A stretch of DNA of 64,000 nucleotides, from the NCBI RefSeq assembly GCF_003574425.1, contig NZ_QLIU01000017.1, forward strand, positions 1 through 64,000, read 5' to 3'. Positions 46,255 through 55,400 of this stretch are shown in pieces; the stretch's first letter is position 1; every line of letters starts with the position of its first letter. A model generated the notes under the pieces. The model saw nothing but the letters and a program-made list of their open reading frames with translations, was not told where the DNA came from and did no database searches. A program made the translations under genes and the position numbers. The DNA is from Cysteiniphilum halobium (lineage in GTDB: Bacteria; Pseudomonadota; Gammaproteobacteria; Francisellales; Francisellaceae).

Positions 46255-46479
46255 TTAAACTAACTCAACATCAATAGCTTTGAGTCATTTTTTGCCTTGT
46301 TGTACTTCAAAAGAAAAGGCTTGACCTTCTTGAAGATACGCCCACCGCACCTGGATTTATTATATGTACGAAAACCTCTTTATCATCATTATTAGGTGTA
46401 ATAAAGCCAAATCCTTTTCCACTATTTTCGACTATTTTCCACTATTAAAAAACTTCACTGTACCGTGCAATCTACGCAT
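46255..46479 (-). pseudogene. Broken cold-shock (CspA-like) gene
   Basis: On the minus strand MRRLHGTVKFFNSGK, then a frameshifted GKGFGFITPNNDDKEVFVH, then in another frame LQEGQAFSFEVQQGKK, and after a TGA the end LKAIDVELV. These are the successive blocks of a CspA protein. A duplicated segment (GAAAATAGT repeated) explains the first break, and TGA replaces the GGA glycine near the end. It cannot make a functional protein. The gap 45960-46254 and 46480-46668 hold nothing else I can support. Confidence 0.8.
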
Positions 46480-46668
46480 ATTTTTTCTTCTCTGTATAGT
46501 TATTAATTGATACAACATTATGTGTTGTTAAGGCAGCATAGCAGAACTGATTAGATTGTGTAAGAAAAATAGCGTACCTTACTCAAACGCTGACAAGCTT
46601 GCTTATTTTGACGTATTATTCTACTTTAGTCACTGATAAAAAATATATCACCAAAGGAGTAACATTAT

Positions 46669-46884
46669 ATGAAATACCTAAACCCTATCGCACTTATATT
46701 AATTATCATCGGCGGCTTAAACTGGCTGCTCGTTGGTTTATTCCATTTCAATCTTGTCCATGCCATTTTTGGCAAACTGGGCTTTGTTGAAAACATCATC
46801 TACATTATCGTTGGTATTGCCGCTTTAATCTGCATCCCTATGCTCAAGAAATGCTGCCCAAAATCATCATGCAATAAGGACTAA
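46669..46884 (+). CDS. DUF378 small membrane protein
   Basis: A 71-residue protein with two membrane segments (residues 5-28 and 38-58), the first with ILIIIGGLNWLLVGLF, the typical DUF378 pattern of GGLNWLLVG, and a cysteine-rich tail (KKCCPKSSC). AAAGGAG before ATG 46669 is a good ribosome site. Function of DUF378 proteins is unknown. Confidence 0.82.
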   Translation: MKYLNPIALILIIIGGLNWLLVGLFHFNLVHAIFGKLGFVENIIYIIVGIAALICIPMLKKCCPKSSCNKD

Positions 46885-46892
46885 TCAATAGT

Positions 46893-47108
46893 GTGGAAAA
46901 TCAATTTACCGATAATTTCTGCATTGCTATTGAAAATACAACAAAGCAGACAATAGCTAACCTTCTAAGACAATGTGCTCATCAAGGCTTAACCTATATA
47001 GAGGTTGGCGAGCTTTTTGGTTACAAGCAAAACACGATGAGAAAATGGTGCAGACGATGCAATGTCTCGCCATACAATAAATGCAATCTTAAAGCCTTAA
47101 AGTGCTAA
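46893..47108 (+). CDS. Small helix-turn-helix-like protein (71 residues)
   Basis: Begins at GTG 46893, eight bases after the DUF378 stop, with AAGGA upstream. The middle reads LTYIEVGELFGYKQNTMRKW, a helix-turn-helix with a turn around G, followed by CRRCNVSPYNKCNL, a possible zinc site with Cys-x2-Cys. It may be a small transcription factor, but support is limited to sequence pattern. Confidence 0.5.
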   Translation: MENQFTDNFCIAIENTTKQTIANLLRQCAHQGLTYIEVGELFGYKQNTMRKWCRRCNVSPYNKCNLKALKC

Positions 47109-47203
47109 AGTCATTAATCAAAAAAGTAGCGGTTGATCAACTCCTTGATGATATCAAAATCAAATCGATGCTCCAATGCACTGTATAAAGCTTGGTAAAA
47201 ATC

Positions 47204-47434
47204 ATGCAGCGCTTGGAAACAGAAACCAAATTTTATGAGATAATAGTTACTCAGGATTTATTGGGTGATACTGTTATCGTTTGCTATTTTGGCGGGAAAA
47301 ACAGCCATCGCCATCAGTTTAAAACAATCAAGTTAGATTCGTTTTTACACTACTGTAAAGTATATAAAAAAATTATCACCACGCGATTTAAACATGGGTA
47401 CTGGTTTATCCATCATTCACCGCAAGACTTTTAA
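47204..47434 (+). CDS. WGR-domain protein (76 residues)
   Basis: ATG 47204 starts MQRLETETKFYEIIVTQDLLGDT, then a GG loop and GYWFIHHSPQDF. The pattern (R...T.FYE....QDL.GD..V...GG) matches the short WGR domain found in plasmid and DNA-repair proteins. A TTG at 47192 is less likely. WGR domains often bind DNA or nucleotide-linked structures. It lies 62 bases upstream of the DUF3987 gene, same strand, so they may be cotranscribed. Confidence 0.68.
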   Translation: MQRLETETKFYEIIVTQDLLGDTVIVCYFGGKNSHRHQFKTIKLDSFLHYCKVYKKIITTRFKHGYWFIHHSPQDF

Positions 47435-47496
47435 AATGCAGGCAATACTGCTTTGTGTTATGATGTTTTCAGCCAAAATAACACCGCTAATTTTCA

Positions 47497-48978
47497 ATGA
47501 CTGGAAAAATTAATTGGAAAACACCCATACCATTGTCACATATATCAGCAAAGCAAGCTGATTACCCGCTTGATGCTTTGCCTGATATTATCAAAGACGC
47601 TATCCAGTCTTATGCTGAATATGGGCAGCAACCGACCGCATTATTAGCCAATAGCGCCCTTTCTAATGTATCACTAAGCTGCCAAGGGCTAGCGAATGTT
47701 GCACGCGATGATGTGCTGACCAGCCCTGTATCCATGTACTTTATTACAGTTGCATCCAGTGGTGAACGTAAAACGGCGGCTGATAAGATTTTTGGTAAAG
47801 GTGTTGAGGATTGGCAGGATAAGACAACCAAAACCATGATGCCAGAATATACGCGCATCAAAAATGCGTACACCACGTGGTCAATCAAACGTAAAGGATT
47901 GCTAATGATGATTAGACGCTTAGCCACACAGGGTTATGAAACAGATCAATATGATGGTTACTATGATCAGGTTATGCTTGAAGAGCCAGAGATACCTTTG
48001 TTGCCCAAGCTTAAATATGAGGATATTACCGCGGAAGCGTTAAGTGAGAATTTAGCCAAAGGCTACCCAACGACTAGTATTTGGTCAGACGAGGCAGGCA
48101 TTTTCTTATCAAGCCCAAGTATGCAAAAAGACAACACAAAGTTTGTTGCCTTACTAAACCGGCTATGGGATGCGCAACCCATAGCCGTACATCGTAAAAC
48201 AACCGGTGATCTATTCATCAAAGATCGGCGGTTTACACTGAACCTAATGATGCAACCACTATTGTTAGAACAAATGCTCAAAAAAGGTGATGGCATGAAT
48301 AGAAACAGTGGTTTTCTTGCGCGAACTTTATTAGCTTACCCTACTTCAACAATGGGCAATCGATATTACAAAGAGCCATTCAAGAACGTCACCGAACATC
48401 TTGATAAGTTTCACAAGCGAATTAAAACATGCCTTGACAACACTCAGCCAGTGGATAAATACGGTTTTGGATACATTCCAACACTCACCTTTAGCAAAAC
48501 AGCCAAGGAAGTATGGATAAAATACTTTAATCACATCGAAACCGCGATAGCCAATGAATACCACTGGCAATCAATTCATGATTTAGCATCCAAAGCCAGT
48601 GAGAATATTGCAAGGTTAGCTGCCCTATTTCATTTGTTTACTCGTAAACAAGGTACTGAAATATCGGCTGAGCATATTGAATCCGCTTATCAAATTATTG
48701 AATGGCATTTAAATGAAGCTCAACGCATCTTTGGAGAAGCTAAACTGACACAGGCAGAACATGACGCTCAATCAATGCTTGATGCTATCGTAGCAAAGCA
48801 TATTGTTGAAACCACGTCACGCGAGATTTTACGTGTCACACCTGTTCGCGACAAAGTCAGACGAGACAAAGCAATCAAACTGCTTGAAAAAGCACATTAT
48901 CTTATTTTAACGCCTGATGCCAAGCGCACAAAGATTATTTTTCACCCAACGCTATTCAAAACCTCTGTGACAGTTTGA
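47497..48978 (+). CDS. DUF3987 (YfjI-like) protein
   Basis: A 493-residue protein of the DUF3987 family common in phages and plasmids. Visible family features: YPLDALPDIIKDAIQSYAEYGQQPTALLANSALS near the start, ITVASSGERKTAAD (in the place of a P-loop), SIWSDEAGIFLSS, and the long helical C-terminal half with ISAEHIESAYQIIEWHL. DUF3987 proteins are linked with primase-helicase-like functions. It stands beside a cluster of TTGACAAT words (48968-49078) that may be an origin. It is convergent with the ABC exporter gene. Confidence 0.82.
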   Translation: MTGKINWKTPIPLSHISAKQADYPLDALPDIIKDAIQSYAEYGQQPTALLANSALSNVSLSCQGLANVARDDVLTSPVSMYFITVASSGERKTAADKIFGKGVEDWQDKTTKTMMPEYTRIKNAYTTWSIKRKGLLMMIRRLATQGYETDQYDGYYDQVMLEEPEIPLLPKLKYEDITAEALSENLAKGYPTTSIWSDEAGIFLSSPSMQKDNTKFVALLNRLWDAQPIAVHRKTTGDLFIKDRRFTLNLMMQPLLLEQMLKKGDGMNRNSGFLARTLLAYPTSTMGNRYYKEPFKNVTEHLDKFHKRIKTCLDNTQPVDKYGFGYIPTLTFSKTAKEVWIKYFNHIETAIANEYHWQSIHDLASKASENIARLAALFHLFTRKQGTEISAEHIESAYQIIEWHLNEAQRIFGEAKLTQAEHDAQSMLDAIVAKHIVETTSREILRVTPVRDKVRRDKAIKLLEKAHYLILTPDAKRTKIIFHPTLFKTSVTV

Positions 48979-49078
48979 CAATTATGACAATAACGTAAAA
49001 CCCTTTATATTTATTGATTTATATAACCCTGTGATTGTCAAAACATATAATGTCAATATGCATATCTACGTTGACAAT
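48968..49078 (+). repeat. Cluster of TTGACAAT-type words
   Basis: TTGACAAT at 48975-48982 and 49071-49078, ATGACAAT at 48984-48991, and the complementary ATTGTCA at 49034-49040 and TGTCAAT at 49051-49057 lie within 105 bases after the DUF3987 gene. Could be iteron-like sites, an operator or chance in AT-rich DNA. It also holds a -35-like TTGACA. Confidence 0.42.
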
Positions 49079-49136
49079 TACACGATTGATCGTTCTGGCT
49101 ACCTTTTATTTCTTTATTTCTTTTATTTTTTCCAAT

Positions 49137-51107
49137 CTAGTTGCCATGACCCATTTTTTGTAACACTTTCTCACGCTCACCTGATAATAATATTTGACCC
49201 TGTTGCAGAATCAGTAAATCATCTGCTTTTTCCATCATCGTTGGATCATGGCTGATGATAATCATCGTCATGTTATTGGCTTTAAGTGATTGCAGCGATT
49301 GTGAAAGTGCCCTGTTTGCCTCTCCATCGAGAAAATGGCTGGGTTCATCCAGCACCAAAAGTCGTGGTGCGCCATAAAATGCGCGTGCCAGTCCTAACTG
49401 CTGTATCTGCCCCGCTGATAATTGCTGTGGGTCAATCTTGGTATTATAACCCTCACTCAAGTGATCAATCCACTTGTCAGCGCCTATCATCTGTGCCGCT
49501 TTGATGACTTTTTCTGCATCATAGTCTGAAGCCATTCGAGCAATGTTGCGCCAGATCGGTGCTTTAAACAGATGTACCGTTTGTGGTAAATAACCCATAT
49601 GTTGAGCCAGTTGCTGATTATCCCCATCTGATATTGCCTTATGATTTAGTAGTACCTGCCCCATTTCAGGCGTAACCAAACCGACTAAAAGCTTTGCTAA
49701 AGTGCTTTTACCTGCGCCATTATGCCCCATGATGACTAAAGTACGACCTGCCGCAACGGTAAAATTGATATTCTGCAAAATAGGTAATTGATCACCCTGT
49801 AAGCCATAGTAGACTTTTTCTACCTGAATACTGCCTTGAAATTTCTGTAATGTATGGTGGCTATCGGTATGACTTGTTTTTGTCATTTTTACCATTTTTG
49901 TTGTCTTTGATATGTTATAGGTAATCACCTCCCCCTGATGACTTTTTAACTGCCGATACGCCTGTAATGCCCCCATTAAGTTTTTCCAACCACCAATCGT
50001 CATTTCTATCGGCTGCAAAGCTCTGCCTACTAAGGCAGAACTGGCAATAATAGCGCCTGCCGTAAACTCATTTATCAGTACCAGATAAGCGCCCAATCCT
50101 GTTACAAAAATTTGTAAGGTTAAGCGAAAAAACTTACTCATTTCACTCATCATCGTCTGACGTTTGGCTAAAGTAAGCTGTACCTGTTGAGTTTCATCGT
50201 TTAAGCGTTGCCAGTCTTGCTGAATTTCCTCCATCCCGCCCATTGTCTGTAAACTTTCATGATTCTGTTGTGCCTGTGATAATAGTTGAGCACTATCGTT
50301 GGCACGTTTCTGATAGCGCTCGGTTAAGGGCTTGCTGGTGCGATGCGATAAAATGGCAACTAAAATAAGTACCACGGCACCAAATACCGTTAACCAGCCA
50401 ATATACACATGTAAAATAAACAGCACCACAATAAATAACAGTGCCCAAGGTAAATCAATCACCGCGATAAACGCAGGACTGGTTAAATAGTTTTTAAGTG
50501 TATGCAATGAAGATAATAACGCAGATGGTTTGGCTGTTTTTACTTTTTTTACTGCTTTTTCCAGTTTACTCGAAGACATAATGCTACTGGCAAAAAGTGC
50601 CCCGCTCAACTTTTTCTCCAGCCACTGTGCCACTTTCGATAACAGCCAAACCCTGCCCCCTTGAATTGTTGCTAAAAGCAATAGTGCTAATAAAGTAATA
50701 ATGGTTAACATCCACAGGGTTTCATAACTACCACTGGATAATACCCGATCTAATACCTGCATCACATAAATCGTACTTGATAACAGCAACAGATTGCAGA
50801 TGGCACCAAAAACAAGCATATACTTAATCACGATTTTACAGGTTGATAAGACATCGGCAATGGTTTGATCTTTTGTGTATTCGCCTTGATCACCATGAGC
50901 CATTTTTAAGTCATTTAACGTGTTTGATGTATCAACTGCTTTCCCATCGCTGCTATTTTTTTGAATAGCCCATCGTTGTTGAAACCACCGCACTAATTTA
51001 CCTTTGAGTACATTAACGACATGACACAAGGTTGTGATTGATTTTTTGATCGTTTTTACTATTTTTACTGTTATTTTTATTTTTTTTATTGTTCTTATCT
51101 TTACCAT
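49137..51107 (-). CDS. Type I secretion ABC exporter (PrtD-like)
   Basis: The inner-membrane ATPase of a type I secretion system, last gene of its operon. The first 80 residues are a lysine-rich low-complexity extension. Membrane segments lie near residues 95-115, 130-155, 205-255 and 335-365. The nucleotide-binding domain has Walker A GHNGAGKST (about residue 460), the signature LSAGQIQQLGLARA and Walker B LLVLDEPSHFLDG with a switch histidine in ISHD. No C39 peptidase domain, so the substrate is not cleaved by it. It is of the PrtD/LapB-like subgroup, and needs an outer TolC-type partner not in the window. Confidence 0.9.
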   Translation of the reverse strand: MVKIRTIKKIKITVKIVKTIKKSITTLCHVVNVLKGKLVRWFQQRWAIQKNSSDGKAVDTSNTLNDLKMAHGDQGEYTKDQTIADVLSTCKIVIKYMLVFGAICNLLLLSSTIYVMQVLDRVLSSGSYETLWMLTIITLLALLLLATIQGGRVWLLSKVAQWLEKKLSGALFASSIMSSSKLEKAVKKVKTAKPSALLSSLHTLKNYLTSPAFIAVIDLPWALLFIVVLFILHVYIGWLTVFGAVVLILVAILSHRTSKPLTERYQKRANDSAQLLSQAQQNHESLQTMGGMEEIQQDWQRLNDETQQVQLTLAKRQTMMSEMSKFFRLTLQIFVTGLGAYLVLINEFTAGAIIASSALVGRALQPIEMTIGGWKNLMGALQAYRQLKSHQGEVITYNISKTTKMVKMTKTSHTDSHHTLQKFQGSIQVEKVYYGLQGDQLPILQNINFTVAAGRTLVIMGHNGAGKSTLAKLLVGLVTPEMGQVLLNHKAISDGDNQQLAQHMGYLPQTVHLFKAPIWRNIARMASDYDAEKVIKAAQMIGADKWIDHLSEGYNTKIDPQQLSAGQIQQLGLARAFYGAPRLLVLDEPSHFLDGEANRALSQSLQSLKANNMTMIIISHDPTMMEKADDLLILQQGQILLSGEREKVLQKMGHGN

Positions 51108-51123
51108 ACGCTTTATCTTTCTT

Positions 51124-52431
51124 TTATTCTTCTTTCATCGCTTTGTAAAAGCTATCTCTTAATGGGTCAAACCAGTATTCGAGTAAACTGCGCTGTCCTT
51201 TAACAATAAACACTGTCACAGGTAAGCCTGTCTGTAATTCAATCGGCTTAGTCAATTTAGCTAATGATGCTGCTGAGATGGTAATATGAATCTTATAAAA
51301 CGCCCCGCCCATTTGTGGGTCATCAAATTTATCGGCAGAGATATACACGACCTCACCCTCAAGTTTGGGCATGCGTCTTGCCTTGTAGGCTTCCAGTTGT
51401 ATTTTAACCTCCATCCCCACCGCAATACGTTTAATGTCTTTATTCAATACCAGTGCCTCAATTAATAACGGTGCATCTTTAGGGACAATTTCCAGTATCT
51501 TCTGACCTGCGGCAATCACCCCATGTAAGGTATGATATTGTAAATCAGCAATTATGCCTGATACAGGTGCTTTAATCTCAGTTCTTGCTAAGGTCGCAGA
51601 CAAGAATGTCTGACGTTGTGTTAATTCCTCTATTTTGGTATAAACGCTTTGATATTCTTCTGACAGAGTTTTGTGATAATGTAAATCCAGTTGCTTTAAC
51701 TCATGATCAAACTCTAGCAATTTTATCTGTGTTTCCTCCTGCTCTGCATTAATCACTTCACGCTGACTAACCATTTGTTCATATTCAGCTTTTAATGTCA
51801 TTAACTCATGACGAGAAACAAAATCCTGTGAATGCAACTGCTCAATACTGGCTAATTTATCTGCCAATATCTCAAGCTGTAGGTTAATTGCACGAGCTTT
51901 GGCAGTCAGTGAGGTTAAATGTGTCTGTTGCTGTTTCATTCGCTGGCTAATAATCGCTTTCTGATTATCGCGTTCTAATAATCGTCTGTGTAGTAGCGTT
52001 TGTTGCGTATGAATAAATACCTTAACTCGTTGGTCACTGTGACGAAATCCTATCGAGTTAATCTCAGATTGACCAGCTTCTTCTGCCTGCAAACGCCGTG
52101 CGATCACCTGCAAGGTGTCCAGTTCTGCTATTACGGCTTCCAGCTCACTATGCGCTTTGGTTTTATCCAGTTCAATCAACAACTGATCAGCCTGAACGTA
52201 ATCTCCGTCTTTGACCAGAATATTACCAATAATTCCACCCTCAGCATGTTGAATGACTTTTTTATTGCCACCGACCACTACCTGACCTCTGGCAATCACC
52301 GCACTATCTAAAGGCGCACAGTAACTCCATAAACCAAAGATCAATACGCTAATACCGATCATCAAAAAGATAAACCGCAAGCTACCACGAATATGATGGC
52401 TAAAGCTGGCTTTTAAGGTTTGATTAGGCAT
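51124..52431 (-). CDS. HlyD-family membrane fusion protein of type I secretion
   Basis: A 435-residue periplasmic adaptor linking the ABC exporter to an outer-membrane channel. One membrane segment (residues 15-38, FIFLMIGISVLIFGLW), then the biotinyl-lipoyl-like strand (ARGQVVVGGNKKVIQHAEGGIIGNILVKDGDYVQADQLL), then a long coiled-coil hairpin (about 80-290), then ATLARTEIKAPVSGIIADLQ and a beta-barrel end. It is preceded by the 2668-residue gene (gap 26 bases) and followed by the ABC gene (gap 16 bases), so they form one operon. Confidence 0.9.
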   Translation of the reverse strand: MPNQTLKASFSHHIRGSLRFIFLMIGISVLIFGLWSYCAPLDSAVIARGQVVVGGNKKVIQHAEGGIIGNILVKDGDYVQADQLLIELDKTKAHSELEAVIAELDTLQVIARRLQAEEAGQSEINSIGFRHSDQRVKVFIHTQQTLLHRRLLERDNQKAIISQRMKQQQTHLTSLTAKARAINLQLEILADKLASIEQLHSQDFVSRHELMTLKAEYEQMVSQREVINAEQEETQIKLLEFDHELKQLDLHYHKTLSEEYQSVYTKIEELTQRQTFLSATLARTEIKAPVSGIIADLQYHTLHGVIAAGQKILEIVPKDAPLLIEALVLNKDIKRIAVGMEVKIQLEAYKARRMPKLEGEVVYISADKFDDPQMGGAFYKIHITISAASLAKLTKPIELQTGLPVTVFIVKGQRSLLEYWFDPLRDSFYKAMKEE

Positions 52432-52457
52432 ATTTCTATTTTACCACTGTCAAGACT

Positions 52458-55400
52458 TTAAACACTGGCATGATAGTGTATGACCATATCATCTTCATTT
52501 ATTTTTCCATTTTCTAATTGATTAATAAAAGATACCGCTTGCAAAACATCTGGGCTAGGGACGTTTCCTTCTAAATCAGGTGTGAAGTTTGTTAGATTAT
52601 TGTCATTATTGCCTGAGTCCCCATCACCATGACCACCAAAGCCAGATAAACCAGAAGCATTATCATTAGCGTGATCATCATAAACTTTGATTTCACGGTT
52701 TTTTAATAGATGTATCATGCTTAACATATTAACTTCTCTTATCTGTTTACCCATAAAATTACTTATTATCGTTAAGCCAGTAACAACATCAGCGCCTATT
52801 CTTGATATGTAAGTTAGTGCGCTTGATAAGGCATCCTGTGCTTCCAATTGTTCATTTCGTTGTGCTATCTGATCATCTACCGATACCATCACATTACCAT
52901 GTTCATGTCTTTGTAAACTGTCAAACGCAATGCCTGTTTCATCACGATATTCGCGCTGTGTGGTTATGACAGGGTCTTCCCAATGATCAGTTACAGGCGT
53001 AATTTCAGTTAAATGATTTAATACTGTGTCTTCTTCATCTACCCCTGCTTTTACTATTGCTTTCTCCTCTTGTTGTTGATCTTCTTGCGGTAAAATTTCT
53101 ATCTCAACACGGTAACCTTCTTCCAGCGCCTGAGCTGAACTGTCAAATTTCTGACCTGTCAACGCATAATGCTCTAACTGTGCTTTTAATTTCTCACCCT
53201 GTTCATCTAAAGCAACAAAAGGAATACCATAAGGGGTGGTAATATGAACGGCTACTTTAACAGATTCAGGTTGTGTGGTCTTAGCTTTTGCCTGCTCGTT
53301 TTTCTCTGCTTCAATTCGATCAATGATTGCCTGTATATCGACTTTCTGATTGAATTCAGGATCAATTAGGCAGTTAGCTAAATCAATTGTTTGGTGTTTG
53401 TTTTCATCAGTTACCACACAGCTCTTATTGAGATTATTATCCTTGTCATCTTTACTATTGTTATCCGCTTCAATGTTTTGGTTATTCTCCCTATTAATCA
53501 CACTGGATAAAAAATTGTTGCCTGAGTTGTTAGAAGGTAAAATACTGATCTGACCATTATTGACAGCGGCTCTGAATGAATCGAAGATTGTACCCGTTTG
53601 TAAATAGTATTCTGCCTGTGGACGTAATACAGGATTCAAGTCAAAAGCAATAGGGTCGTTGATAACTAATGTTGGGCTTGACCATAATACTGGCAGGTTG
53701 TCAGATTTTAATGACGTTTCACCAGAAGTAGTATCAGCAGGATTATTATTTTCAATGTTTATCTTGTTATCACTTACTATACTGTTATCAGTCGTTGACA
53801 GTGAATCAATAGAGTCATCAATACTAACTGTATCAATGTGTTTTTTATCCGTATTATTAGATGCTTCTAAAAACTCTTGTATCATAATCAAATTCATATC
53901 AGCACAAGTATCCGAATCTTTACACTGCCTGCCTGAATAAATATATTGCAGATTCTTATTGCCAAATTGTTTGGATAGATCGATCATTAAATCATCAGCT
54001 TGCTGTTTAAACATCTCATTTTCTTCGGGTAATGGGTCAATTACTTTTATTTCTAAGGATTGATCTTCTGCTTTAATCGCTTTAATTAAAACCGCATGAT
54101 CAAATTCTTTGCCTGCTAAACTTGTAATTGCTCTATAAGTTTTTAACCCATCTTCTGATGAAAGTGTTTCTAGCCAATGATGGATATTTATCGCTAGCTT
54201 TTTTGTATCCAATACTTTGTCTTCAACATACAAATTTTTATGCACTTTATGTTTCAATTGACCATAAGCTTGTAGCATAGATTTAAGGTTATTTTCGATT
54301 TCTTGATCACTCATTCCCTCATAAAGCTCTGTGGTGCCTTTTTTCTTACCTTGTTTCTTCTCACTATCAGGGTTATTATCTTCGGGTACACTACCATCAT
54401 CGTATTCATTATTTTCTTGATCGTTATATTCATCTATGTTTACTTCAAATTGATTATCATTTGATTTTTCTTTTTCCTCTATTACCCCATATACTTTTGA
54501 GTATAATTCGTCTGAAACAATGTTAGCTTTATCGTCTTTTAAAGAAATGGTTACGTGAGTATTACTTTCATCTTTAGGATCAGGTTTAACATCAATTAAA
54601 TCATTCATCAATTTCTGAATAACACCAATCTCAATCTTGTTTTCTTTAAACGCATTAGACAAGCCATCACTTATACAATCTAAAATATTAATATTTTTAG
54701 ATAATTTATATAGTGGTTCATCTTCAAAATAATCTATATTGTGCTTAGTGTATAAACTTTGTTTATATGACTTAGCTATGTGTGATAGTATATTACAGGT
54801 TTGATCCTTTAATGTTAATTTTTCTAAAACATATACATGAAATTTCTTATCATAGAAAAATGCTTTTGCAAAGCTTGAACAATAGTGATTTAGTAACACA
54901 TCATAAGCATTTCCTTCTCCAACAATATCCTTATTAGTAAAGTTATGCCTTATTTTAGCAATTAAACTAACATTGTTATCCTTTGTATGATGATCTCCAA
55001 TTGACATTTTATGCTCTTCAGAAACTGCTAGATCATAGAGGCTTTGCCCAACTATATACCCACAGTCATTGGCACTTTTTTGTTGATTACAGGATAAATC
55101 TTTAAATTCACCAAAATTAATTTTTTTTCGTTTGATTTTTGTAATAGTGTCGGTATTTACAGTATGAGAATTTTCAAGTTCTTTGCTTTCTGCTGAAATC
55201 ATTAAACTATTGTAACTGTAACTATTTGTTTGTGTTTCAGAAATCTGTTGAATATGTTTTTTAGCATTAATCTCCCAAGCGTCGTCTTTTACTCTTTTTG
55301 ACTCATCACTCTCAACATCTTTTGCAGTTGGATTGAAAAAATAAAGATCAATTTGTTCAGATTTATTTTTTTCAAACATCATTCCAAAAAAATGGCTCCA

